Shown here in pieces: positions 11,297-21,597 of a DNA stretch of 64,000 nucleotides. This DNA comes from Cubamyces lactineus (Eukaryota > Basidiomycota > Agaricomycetes > Polyporales > Polyporaceae), in assembly GCA_022376465.1 (NCBI GenBank), contig JACDTU010000001.1, forward strand, positions 1 to 64,000, read 5' to 3'. Within the stretch, counting starts at the first letter, position 1. Each line of letters begins with the position of its first letter. Made by a program: the position numbers and the translations under genes. The notes under the pieces were generated by a model. That model ran no database searches and was not told the DNA's origin. It was given only the letters and a program-made list of their open reading frames with translations.

Positions 11297-12049
11297 TGGA
11301 TATTCTTGGAGCCCGAAGACTATTCTTGTTTGTCATGTCGATTTTCTCCAGTACCGTGATCCGATTCCGCGCTTCGTCAACTCCATTGCATGTACAATAC
11401 TACTACCCACAACAGTTTTGAACGTTGGGTTTACTCTGTATCCGTTGCATTGACCGCACTCATGTCGAGCTACCGTTGAATCTGCAAGGTTTGTGCTCAA
11501 GCAACGAAACACTTGAGTGGCTGAGCGAAGGAGACTGTCCAACGATCTATCTACACGCTACTACATCAAGCTTCAGTATAGCCGTACTCGGAGTGCTCGT
11601 CGAGTCACACTCTAGTAAGTCACTCAACACTCTCATTACTATGCGATGCGAACACTCACGACATGGCCGTACCGTAGAACTCCCAAGCTCCTCGGATATG
11701 GCGGCTACGACTTCCACCGTTCGCGACCTGTTGGGTCACCCTGTGGGTCGTGCTCTGTCACACCGGCTTCGCCTGATCAGTTACCACAAGGAGCGCAGCT
11801 GCCCGCTGCCCGCTCCCAAGAAGTCCAAGAGATTCGCAGCATTGTAGTACAATGCACTACTATAGGAAGACCGCCACGGTCGGAGTCTTGGAATGGAGGA
11901 AAACGCGTGAGGTTAGGGCTAGTCACGGAATCACATGCGTATCACGTGAGGAACAGTCACGCCGGCGTTACGGCCGAGGAGGCCCGACTCCTCGACGAAC
12001 ATCCGCTCTTCCAACGCCCAAGCCGCTCACGACCGTCTTCCTCTCCACC
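11297..12049. other. intergenic, no gene supported
   Basis: A frame at 11646-12212 is open but overlaps the first two SDH3 exons in another frame and has no motif. A smaller frame ending at 11847 (Lys-rich C-terminus) is also unconvincing. The region is probably FunK1 3' UTR plus the SDH3 promoter. Confidence 0.5.
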
Positions 12050-12831
12050 ATGTACTCTACTCGCGCTGTCGGACTTGCACCCGCCTTCAGGCAAGCGGCC
12101 CTCAGGCCCAGGAATGGTGCGCATACACACACTCTTCCCGAGAGATAGGAGCTCAGCGTGTCGAACAGTGGCCAGGAACCCTGTTCTCCGCAACCTCATT
12201 GCCCAGCGGTGAGGATAACCTGCGTCCACAATGCATGAGTTAAAAACTCACACAACATGTTGCGAAATTCAGCACCATCCAGACTGAGTCTCTCCCTCCG
12301 TCTGCTGAACAGCAGATCCTCAACCAGCAACGCCTTCGCCGTCCCTCCAGCCCTCATTTCACCATCTACCAGCCCCAGCTGACCTGGATTGGTTCTATCG
12401 CGAATCGTGTGACCGGCGCTGGCTTGAGTGTCCGTGCGTACAGCTGTCCATCTCTTCACCCGCAGACCGCGCGCTGAGCTGCAAGCAGTCCTGTACGGAT
12501 ACGCACTCGCCTACCTCGTGGCTCCTGGCACCTTCGATTCCACCCATGTCATTGAGTTCATTGGCGGTCTCCCCGATGCGCTGAAATATGCTGGCAAGGC
12601 CATTCTCGCCGCTCCTTTCGCCTACCACTCCTGGAATGGCCTTCGTCACTTGGGTTGGGACATGGGCAAATGTACGTGTTTAATGAATGGCTATCAAATC
12701 ATATTGAAGATCGTGCACTGACGGTCCTATCTCCCATATCTGAAGTCATCACTCTCAAGGGCGCGTACACTTCTGGTTATGCTGTCCTCGCCGCGACTGC
12801 CGTCTCGACCGTCGCTCTTGTGTTCATGTGA
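12050..12831 (+). CDS. SDH3: succinate dehydrogenase cytochrome b560 subunit (complex II)
   Basis: Membrane anchor subunit of mitochondrial complex II that helps bind heme b and ubiquinone. Five exons: 12050-12116, 12169-12208, 12273-12433, 12489-12671, 12746-12831, 178 residues. The ATG lies in CCACCATG and opens an Arg-rich, acid-free presequence ([23 protein letters not shown]). The mature part has [13 protein letters not shown] and [12 protein letters not shown], corresponding to the family's S-x-x-x-R-x-T-G quinone-site motif. [15 protein letters not shown] follows, where the heme-ligand His is expected. Three hydrophobic segments follow the family pattern (about 95-115, 120-140, 158-177). 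Family residues are conserved at every junction. It seems intact and single-copy here. Confidence 0.93.
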
Positions 12832-13733
12832 ATAGTCCGCGTCCAATGAATGATTCCTCCATTTCTCGGGCTTCTTCGGGTTGTTTGTGACTGAATACAA
12901 CAACCGAAGTCTATACATGGTTGCCGGTGTGGCCGTTAGAAATGCTGAGAGTTTGGCCCCTTCAACCCTGCCCAGCGTAAGTTTACACATGTCCCACCAT
13001 ATCAGCCGCACTAAACATGATCGCTGCAGGCCCGAGAGCCTGCTGTATAGCGTTGGTTATGAACCCTACAAGTACACAGATCCTACGGACCCCGGGGAAA
13101 GTGCGGCCATATATTGAAACTAAGCGCCCTCTTGCATGACGTCAATCAGCCAATCACAGCGCCCGAATTTCTCAGTGCTGGTATTGCGATGCTGCGTGAG
13201 TCAATGCGCAGGCTTCCGTCACGTTCCTTGACCAGCTCTTCAGAACATAACCAATGTAGCGTGTCGGGATCCCGTATGTCTTACTAGCTAAGCAGCATCA
13301 TCGGCGTCGATGTCGGCCGCTCCCCATCTTCACACCAACTAAACGACAGCCGTTTTGCTGAAGAGCAAGACGATCGCTGGACAAACAAGTGTTCTCTACT
13401 CTTCGCATCTGTGTGAGCCCCTTCTAGATGCGTTCGGACAATGAGCGTGGTATGGTATTCGCCATCCCACACTTTTTTCCGGAAGCGGTGCATTGAAAGC
13501 CTCGTGCCAGGAGAAGGGTGGGCAGCTGAACAATCGATACGCAATCAAGTGTAGGTCTAGCTCGTATAGCTTCCCACCATTGGCGCTTGTACCCACAAGA
13601 CGGGACACTGCCTGTGTTCCGGCGAGTATATCTGGTATACCCCCATAGAACAGAGTCCCCTGGGTATTCGACATCCCATTCCTCCGCCGTGAAGATAGAC
13701 ATCAGCAGCCCAAGTCGATCTTAACCTCACAAT
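12832..13733. other. intergenic, no gene supported
   Basis: Overlapping open frames on the minus strand (13284-13883) have no motif and share no consistent splice structure. Probably SDH3 3' flank and the promoter of the next gene. Confidence 0.5.
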
Positions 13734-15634
13734 ATGTTGGCATATAACTTTGACCGCTTCAAAATCAGCGAAGATCCAGGTGACGAAACTGCAGACCCGC
13801 ACGATGGTGGCTTCTGCGATAGCGGCGGCTTGGCTACCATTCCAGAGGCGGAATCGGAGGATATCGATTCGTCCCCGCGTCAACTTCCCCCATCTCCCCC
13901 TGCTCTACACTACGACGACTCCGATGGTGTGGAGACCGATACGGACACTTTGCTCGAAGGTGAGGACCACGGCATATCACGAGAATGAGCCCCTTCACAT
14001 AGCGATCTGTAGAGGACGATGACAGGCCGTTGCCATTGCCGATCGAGACAGCCCCAGCCCCCGCCGTCGTGACTGCAACAGGATGGGCTCGCGTTCGTAC
14101 AGTTCATTGGGAAGATAAACCCGTGCCGGCCACCAACGCATATGTCGTCAATCCTGTACTGGTCCATCGTCGGCACATGCAAGACGCTGCCAACGAATCC
14201 TCCCCCAGTGCGGATGAGCAACCACCCCTACGTTCCCATACTCAGTCTCAATCTCAATCTCGATCTCGCTCCCCAATCACTCTACCGCCGGCTGCCAGAG
14301 CGGTACCCCAAGCATCCTCGCGCAAGAGCTCTTGTGATAGTGCCGACAGCGAGTACTATCAGAGCTTGCTCGAATGGACACCGCGAGATCAGCGAGTGGC
14401 ATTTGCGCCTGCGTCTGATCGTACCACCTCCGTCTGCGCCGCGGCCTCTGACCTTGCAAACGTCTCTGACAGGGACCACACCCATACGCCTTTGCATCCC
14501 GATCAACAGCTATCGGTCGTTTGTCCTCCACCGTATTCGCACATGACCCTCTATGGACCCGTATACCCTGTCGCATCCGGCATACCTGGCATGCCGCAGT
14601 CAGTGATCCTGCCGTATATGCACAACGTCAATTGGAGCCACCCCGAGCTCTACAACGACATGGCTACGGCAGTGGGTTTGGGCATGGGTACCCCATTCCA
14701 ATCCCGCGCGCCAGGTTTACCGTCTGGTCGGCCTGGGGTACTTCCACCAAACGCGAGCAGCCCGCACTCTGTCCTCGGCGAGTTGCTCGATGGAATGCCT
14801 TCCCCGAATGTATATGTGTCTCGTGTGCAGGATGACATTGAGCGTGCGAATGGCGTCGTCGATCCTGCACGCCATGACGCACCCAGCGGGGAGTGGAAAC
14901 CCACTTGGACTGTCGTCCCTCTGAGAGCGTTCAGAGGGCGCGAGTTCCGTGTCATCGAGGTGCAAAGCACATGGGATGACGAGCAGCTCTTGATAGCGAT
15001 CAAAGGGGCGTACAAAGGCCTGCGCCTCTGGTATCATAGGTGGTTCTCACTCAAGGGTCTTAGGTGAGCCTTGTCACGCCTGCCTCCCTGCTATCCCACT
15101 CACAATTCTGTTATTCTGTTCCGCAGTTACATCACCAGAGTCAAAGTAAGCTTCTTAACTAACCTGATAGCTACGTGAGTGACCGTCTACCATCACAGGT
15201 CAACGACGCCTGGGTCTTCCCACAGCGCGTCGGCCCCGGTCGGACGACGCCCCACCGCAACCAACGCCTGCGCTATCTGCTCGACCACCCCGAGCACATG
15301 CGTGGCAAGCGCGACTTCATGCTCGCGCTGACCGGGGCCAGCGGGACCGCATCGACGGAGTACGGCATCGAGTTCGTCGAGCGCTGGAACATGGCGCGCG
15401 TGTGCGTCGTCGTCATCGGCTCCGCGCTCCTCTCGTTCTCCATCGCGCTCACGTACGGGAGCTTGACGTCTGATTGGGCGACGGGCTTCAATATCGCTTG
15501 TGAGTGGGCTGTGTTCGTTGCATCGCTGGTAGGAGAGTTTGGCTGCTGATGCTTGTATTTCCACAGCGTTCTTTTCGCAGACGTTTGCACAGATGTTCGT
15601 GCTGGTTGGGTGCTTGGAATACTACGAATTTTAG
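13734..15634 (+). CDS. unrecognised membrane protein with disordered N-terminus
   Basis: I do not recognise this family. Five exons: 13734-13959, 14013-15063, 15127-15145 (19 nt), 15199-15499, 15567-15634, 554 residues. The first ~330 residues are low-complexity and rich in Pro, Ser and Asp, with a Gln/Ser/Arg run near residue 135. A compact, more conserved-looking segment follows: AYKGLRLWYHRWFSLKGLRY, VKVNDAWVFPQRVGP, LRYLLDHPEHMRGKRDFM. Two hydrophobic helices close the protein (about residues 490-508, ARVCVVVIGSALLSFSIAL, and 533-548), separated by a short loop, and it ends LEYYEF. The arrangement suggests a cytosolic basic/aromatic domain anchored by a C-terminal hairpin. Continuous frame through four consensus introns supports a real gene; function unknown. 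Confidence 0.8.
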
Positions 15635-15855
15635 GTCAAGGATGGAACCTGTTTTTATGGCTGGTATGGCTACGTCATTCAAATGGAAGATGCTTTCAAC
15701 CCTAGACATCAACATCGTAGAGTAAACCAGACGGTACGTAACTTTGTAATACAGAGAGCTAGTTGAACACCTATGATACAATGACGGCGACTTCTTTCAT
15801 CCCAATTTTAATCTAAAGACACAAATCCTCACACTGCACCAGAGAATGACTGAAC

Positions 15856-17296
15856 TCAGAACGCCTGCTCGGGCAACACCTCCGAAACCTTGATGATCAG
15901 CTCATCCAGGGACGTCAACTCAGCTGAGAAGTACGCCTTCGCGCCGCCCACGCCCCTCGTGCGCACCGCCTGCGAGACGCGGAGGTACCCCGCCGGGTCG
16001 TCCACCTTGCGAACCCTGCACACGAACGTGCGCTTCTTGTCGTACAGCATCAGGTCGCCGACCTCCGCCGCGGACGGCTGGCACCGCTCGAGGTCGAACG
16101 GCACCTGCACCTTCACGATCATCTTCTTCGACGTCCCGGGCGGGATGTGCGGCACCTTGGCTCCGTGGAACATGTTCTTCTTGGGAGCCTGGCGGCCGAG
16201 CATCGCGAGCATGGGCGTCACGGCGAGGTTGTCGTCGTATACGGGCTTGAGGGTGACGGTGCTCTCCTCGGTGTGCGGTATGCAAGACAGCTTGTGGGTC
16301 GGCCAGTCCTGCTCTGCATCGGGCGTCAATACTCTGACCATTTGCACAAACAGCACTCTCAACAACTTACTCTGGCATTCCTTGGAGCAGTACCACGTCT
16401 GGTGGCACCTCGCACACCACTTGAGCTGTACATCCGTCCGGCTGCAGACCGCGCAGGCCTTTTGGTCTGTAGGGTTCGTCGCGCCCGCCCGTATCCGCTT
16501 CCACTTCTGAATCACCGCAGTGACCTTCGGGCCACACGTCAGGAAGACCGAGTCCGGAGAGTTCCCGTCTGCGTCCTTGACGTCCAGGCGCGCGCCGAAT
16601 TCCATGAGGACGTCGATCGCGTCGATCGCGCCGTTGTCGAGCGCGTCCATGAGCGGGACACTCCCGAAGCGGTCGCGCGCGTTCGGGTTCGCGCCGTGCT
16701 CGAGCAGGATGCGCGCAATGTCCGCGCGGGTGTACGCCATGCAGGCGTGGTGCAGCGGGGTGAAGCCGAGGACGTCCGCGGTGTCGGGGTTCACGCCGTG
16801 CTCGAGGAGGTAGCGCAGCGTCGCTGCGTGGTTAAACTTAGAGCCCGGCCGCGGTGTAGTGTGTTGGGCACCGAAGAGAGTGAGCGCGGCGTAGCTATGT
16901 TGGTGTCCTGTCTCTCTTCCGCTAAGGTCTGGTGCTTCTCCACGCTCGACTAGCTGTTGAAGGTGTGTAAATCGAGTGCAGTACGAGAGGTATATAGAGG
17001 GTAAATGAAACGTACACATACCATTTTAATTATGTCGAAGGCACCCAAGAAGCATGCCTTCGCGAAGTCGCTGAGCAACATAGGGTCGAAGCCGGCAGAT
17101 GCTATAAGGCAACGAGTGGCACAAAGCGTAAGCTTCGCGCCTTGTTATCTAGTAACTCAGAAGAGAACTTGCATATGCGGTACAAGTCTCTAAGTCTTGC
17201 CCCTCCTCGCGAGTTGGGTATAAATCCGGGTTGATCCAGAATCCTTTGCATCTCAGCCGGTATCACTAGGCCTCCGCTTCCTGGCTTTCCGGACAT
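15856..17296 (-). CDS. ankyrin repeat and MYND zinc-finger protein A
   Basis: Probable protein-protein interaction factor: ankyrin repeats followed by a MYND zinc finger. Four exons in transcript order: 17296-17173, 17101-17022, 16953-16371, 16313-15856, 414 residues. Ankyrin units: FTPLHHACMAYTRADIARILLEHGANPN, RDRFGSVPLMDALDNG, IDVLMEFGARLDVKDADG (about residues 110-200). MYND finger: CAVCSRTDVQLKWCARC, then TWYCSKECQ joined across an intron to KQDWPTHKLSC. A conserved C-terminal region follows (VYDDNLAVTP, GVGGAKAYFSAEL, KVSEVLPEQAF), shared with protein B. The first intron has a GC donor at 17172-17171; protein B has GT at the same place. It is transcribed divergently from protein C, with an 870-bp shared upstream region. 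The start is supported by MSG-x-GSGGL shared with B. Confidence 0.88.
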
Positions 17297-18166
17297 GTTG
17301 TGCTATTTGAGGGTGAGCAGTCTAGGGTTTTCTGCAGAGCTAGCGATGTCATTTTGACTGGAACTTACCACGTTTATAGAGCGAGAGTGTATTGGCTAAT
17401 AGTGACGGTCAAAGACGATGAATAAGTTGAGCGAGCCTGCACGCCTTTTCGCAGTTGAAGTTGTCCAGTGTGAAGAAGCAAGGTCGATCGTGATGATAGA
17501 TCTCGGCAAATGCCGAGGCAGATTCCGAAGAAGTCGGAAACTTTGCGATCGCTTCCCACTTGCAGTGGGCCCCGGGCCTCCGAGGATGTATAGTCACTTA
17601 AAGTATTCCGTGACTAGTATACAGAGCAGTATGTGCTACCTCATGTACACATGTCACAAATTTTAAATTGTACTCATAAGCGACTATCCCTAGAGAGCGC
17701 CTAGAGAGTAGCTTACGACCGCCTTGCAAGGGCTTCTAAGTCACTCTTAAAGCTGAATTTCTCCTAACGAGCACCTTACAAGCAAAGAGTAAATTTATAA
17801 GCGGTTATATCCCAAAACGGAAATTTGTGACACAGCTACGTTTGTAGTTAAGCGAGTTCTGTGGGTATTCAGCTCCGGCGTCTTCCAAAGGAATTGTGCG
17901 GCTCAGGGTCGAGCGAATCTCAGATCTCCGTCCGGGCCGATGCTTTTCCCGGTGTTCGGGAATGCCAAAAGAGGTTGGTGAGATCGTGGAAAAAGAGCCT
18001 CTTTGAATCTTTGTTTTCCGCTGCTTCATATACAGACAGGCCTTAGTGGCAAGGCACCTCTTCGATTCTACCACCACCTCCGTCGCACTGCAATCCGCGA
18101 GTCGAGTAGCACATAGATCAGACACTCGCACCAGCCACGTTCAGCGACGCTTTCTTCAACGATACA
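17297..18166. promoter_or_regulatory. shared divergent upstream region of ankyrin-MYND A and C
   Basis: A 870-bp region without a supported gene lies between two head-to-head family members. A TATAAA on the minus strand at 17373-17378 lies 77 bases before the ATG of A. A short inverted repeat CTCGGCAAATGCCGAG sits near 17503-17518. Nothing else recognisable. Confidence 0.45.
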
Positions 18167-19232
18167 ATGGCTTTCTCAGAACGGGTGCTTGCTCAAAAGA
18201 TGGTGCCTACCGACACCGGATACGGGAGGTTGGTACATCTATTCGCATATACTCGCCGATCCTAGCTAACTGATTTGCACAGGCCCTTAGAGAAGCTTCT
18301 CCAGACGTATGTTCCTTGCATGCCCATACGAAAGACCACTGACCCAGACGTTGTGCAGAAATGACATGCTGTCCGGTATGGAGGCGCAGCGTCTTCGGAC
18401 GTACTTCACCAGTAATTGCATGGAGCCCGGTCGGGACCTCGACCCATTCGGCCGCAAAGTGATGATGGGCGAGCTCGAAGAGCTACAGAGCCTGTACGAA
18501 GCCCGGCTTGCGCTCGCACCACTCCTCGACGAAGACGAGGCAGCGGCGCGCGCGTCCGCCGCCAAAGATATCTACGTCAAGATTTGGGGCCCGACCCGCG
18601 TGCCCGTGTACAACCTCATACTGCTCTCCGCGCTGATCAACCCGAGCATGCGCGAGCGGCACTTCGCCATCGCACGCTGGCTCGTCGACGAGGTCAAGGT
18701 CCCCGTGGACGCCCCGGACCTCTCGGGCTCGACCGCGCTGCACCACGCGATCTCGACGAAGCCCTCGTTCGAGCCAGAGTATGCGCAGATCCTGTACGAC
18801 GGTGGCGCGGACGTGAACCACCGGAACCGGTATGGGGCGACGCCCGCGCATGAGCTGCTCATGATCTGGAGCCCACGTGACAAAGACGCGGTGCGCAAGG
18901 CCGGAGATGCACTCAAGTGGTACCTCGACCACGGCGGAAATCTTGACATCAAGGACGCAAACGGGGTGACAGCGCGCTCGATGGTCGACCAGACGCGCAG
19001 GCTTGCGAAATCGGGCATCAGGCTCCCTACGTGGAAGATTGTAGACGATGAGGACGCCCGGCGCAAGAGGCTTGCGGGGCAGATCTGCACATTCTGCGGG
19101 CGGCCTCCCCGAGGAAGCGTCGCGCTCTTGGCGTGTTCTGCCTGCAAGACCGCCAGATACTGCTCACCCGGCAACTGCCAAAGGGGCGATTGGCCGCATC
19201 ACAAGATGAGCTGTAAGAAGGCTTCTGCATAG
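18167..19232 (+). CDS. ankyrin repeat and MYND zinc-finger protein C
   Basis: Shorter and more diverged member of the local family, 319 residues. Exons: 18167-18228, 18283-18306 (24 nt), 18359-19232. Ankyrin units: VDAPDLSGSTALHHAIS, YAQILYDGGADVNHRNRYGATPAHELL, YLDHGGNLDIKDANG. The MYND finger is at the very C-terminus: CTFCGRPPRGSVALLACSACKTARYCSPGNCQRGDWPHHKMSC. The C-terminal domain of A and B is absent, and so is the intron inside the MYND finger. An N-terminal helical segment (MGELEELQSLYEARLALAPLL) replaces the AEMQ/DQPGF start of A and B. The 24-nt second exon was chosen because it alone keeps frame (GYG-RPLEKLLQT-NDML); an alternative acceptor at 18346 would shift frame. Branch-like CTAAC at 18266-18270 supports intron 1. 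Confidence 0.82.
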
Positions 19233-19553
19233 ATGAATTGTGAGTAAATATTCAGTCTGTTATCATTCTCATATTGAAATCCGCCAGCAGGAGACATCTT
19301 GGTCCCTGTAAACCCAGACTTGGTGGACGTCGCATGACACCTCATGGCGCACGCTCCATGTTTATAATACTTGTAAAACATAGCAAGGTACATTACCTGA
19401 TTGCATAATGGTATACATGGATCATCTGTAACTCGTGCTCTTGAATATTGCAATGAGTATTGAAAATCCCACCTTACAAAACAACTAGGAATCACCGACC
19501 AGTACAGTTCCGGAAATTACTATACAATCACGGAAGAGAAGGGCAACCCGCCC
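19233..19553. other. convergent intergenic, nothing recognised
   Basis: Short AT-rich space between the 3' ends of ankyrin-MYND C and the MINDY gene, probably both 3' UTRs. Confidence 0.5.
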
Positions 19554-21056
19554 TCACATAATGACACAATCCTTCTTCTTGTTACGAGTCGCCGCCATGG
19601 CTTGTCGCCGAGCCTCGTACGCGCGTTCGTGCTCGATACGCTCCTTCTCCATCCGATTCCTTTCCCTAGTGGCGTAGTAGTTCCTCGTCACTTCGTCCTC
19701 CTCGGCTTGCAACTGACGCGCAATTGCCTCGCTGTGGCAATGATCCATCAGTTCTCATCCATGTTCACAACCAAACGGACACGTACTCCGCAGTCTCATC
19801 GAGCGTCAGAGCCCGCGCCTGCTGCTCGAGGGCCGCGAGCGCGGTCTCGGCTGTGTGTCCCGCATAGTCTCCACCGGCAGGGCTGGAGCGCACGAAATCG
19901 GAGTCGACGAACGTGGACGAGCCTCCGTCGACGTCTTCGAGGCGCTCCCAGACCACAGATGGCTCGTGCAGGAACACCTGGTCCGTTGCGAGGGTATAGA
20001 GCGCGCCGTCGTCCCCGGGCGCCTTGTAAAGGACCGAGAGATGGGAGTTGCGGAAGAGGGCGACGAGTGCACCTGGTTCGAGCTCGGACGCGAGCGTAAA
20101 CAGACCGTGGTAAGTGAGCTGCGATGGTGAGTTCTCGATGAAGTTCCGTATGACGAGCGCTGGCCGAGCAGTTAGGAGGATACGCTACAAAAGGAGCAAA
20201 GGACGTACCATCCTCAACTTTCCGTTGCTCGTCCAAGCTTAGTTCGTATATGGTATCCGGACGGCCCGATAGCCCTGGAGGCCTGAAGTCGTCAGAGACG
20301 ACGAGGTTCCCCTTCGTGGCGTGGTCAGCTTCAACGAGCAGATTGACGGACGAGTCGTAGTCTTCAGTCCGTGAGAGCACTTCATAGTCCGGACTGGAGG
20401 GGTCAACAAGCCATCCATGAACGAGCTTAATGCCCGCTTGCTCGAACAGCTTCAGTTCTCCGCCTGAACCTGCTGGGCGGAAGAGCCCTGAGCCAGTAAA
20501 CAGGGGGTTTAGGTCCATACCCTCTGAATCATACGACCTTAGTCAGCACCTTGCGCAGTGATGAACGCACAATGGGACTGTCAGAGAGACGTACTGCGTG
20601 TCGCCGGCATAATCGAGAGCGCGGCAGAGATATCCACTTCTGGGGATGCCTTGAGCAAGTATTCGGCCACGAGTCGGGATAGGTACTCGTAAGATACGGT
20701 CGTGCGCTCCCATGGCTGTATTTGAATCCGGTCGCGGAGGATGAGAATGTTGCCTGTCAAAGTTGAGCAATCGCGTGCAGAGCTGTGGTAGCCATCACGT
20801 ACATATTGCAATGAATGAGCACGGCCTGAAACCGCATGAGTACTCTATTGTGTACCCAAGCACATGTTGAATCAAAGCCGACTGACCCGTTGAAGTTCTG
20901 AGTGATGATCTTGTAGCGTCGGGATGGCGCGTCCTTGTCCGCTTTGAAGGAGATCTCCTTGAGGTACCACACTTCTTCCAGCGATGATTGTATGCTCTCG
21001 TGCGAGGCATTCCGAGATTGTCGCGTCTCTGTAGGAGGTTGAAGCTGTTCGGTCAT
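19554..21056 (-). CDS. MINDY-family deubiquitinase with C-terminal CaaX box
   Basis: Cysteine protease of the MINDY (FAM63/DUF544) class, which trims Lys48-linked ubiquitin chains. Exons in order: 21056-20887, 20825-20803 (23 nt), 20753-20595, 20523-20209, 20159-19787, 19731-19554, 405 residues. The catalytic block reads KIITQNFNGPCSFIAICNILILRDRI with the expected Gln and nucleophile Cys, and is split over the first three exons. Later blocks are KGMDLNPLFTG, VHGWLVDP, IENSPSQLTYHGLF, FRNSHLSVLY (catalytic His) and TDQVFLHEPSVVWERLEDVDG, in family order. An acidic/basic coiled segment (EEDEVTRNYYATRERNRMEKERIEHERA, about 365-392) precedes the end KKKDCVIM, a prenylation-type CaaX box after a Lys run that suggests membrane attachment. 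It sits inside the ankyrin-MYND cluster but shows no relation to it. Confidence 0.92.
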
Positions 21057-21597
21057 GGTGCTAGATGTAGTCGACGTGTCCCACGTTGTTACGCGTTTAG
21101 AGAGTCTCCGGCTAGCTGGTCTCACCGATGAGCCGTACTAGAGCAATAGAGAATAGGAAAGCAGGCGTTCCTGTTAGAGAACGGATACAAATAGTGTTCA
21201 GCCTGTACAGGAGATGATGGGGGTTAATAGCAGGTGGCTATGTCTGCGCATCGCTTGAAGTCATACCACATCCCTGGTCCGACTTTATCGGAGCGCACGT
21301 TCGGCGTTTTCCGAGCTCATTTGAGGGAACATGGACGCTTTTCCCACTGACCATGACAGTCCGCGACTTCGAACCGGTGTGTGCTATATCTTCTGACTTT
21401 GATTTCGGAGGTAATAAAGGCCGCTATTGCTAACAGCTTCAGTTCCGGGTAAGATAGTAGTCAATTAGTACGTACATCCGCAACATGGCCGTGGTAGCTA
21501 CGTATATAATAGCGCGCATACCATCGACTCGGAGGCCCGCCGCTCATCGACATTCTCCCATCTGCGTGTATAGAACTCAACATCGATTCTGCCAAAG
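21057..21597. promoter_or_regulatory. divergent upstream region of MINDY gene and ankyrin-MYND B
   Basis: No gene is seen. TATATAAT at 21503-21510, 88 bases before the ATG of protein B, is a plausible TATA box for B. Nothing comparable is evident for the MINDY gene. Confidence 0.5.

Noticed and set aside
11646..12212. 188-codon plus-strand frame before SDH3
   Set aside because: It overlaps SDH3 exons 1 and 2 in another frame, has no motif, and SDH3 there is certain from its presequence and downstream blocks.
16147..16953. 268-codon plus-strand frame opposite ankyrin-MYND A
   Set aside because: Arg/Val-rich antisense shadow of a conserved ankyrin-MYND coding exon.
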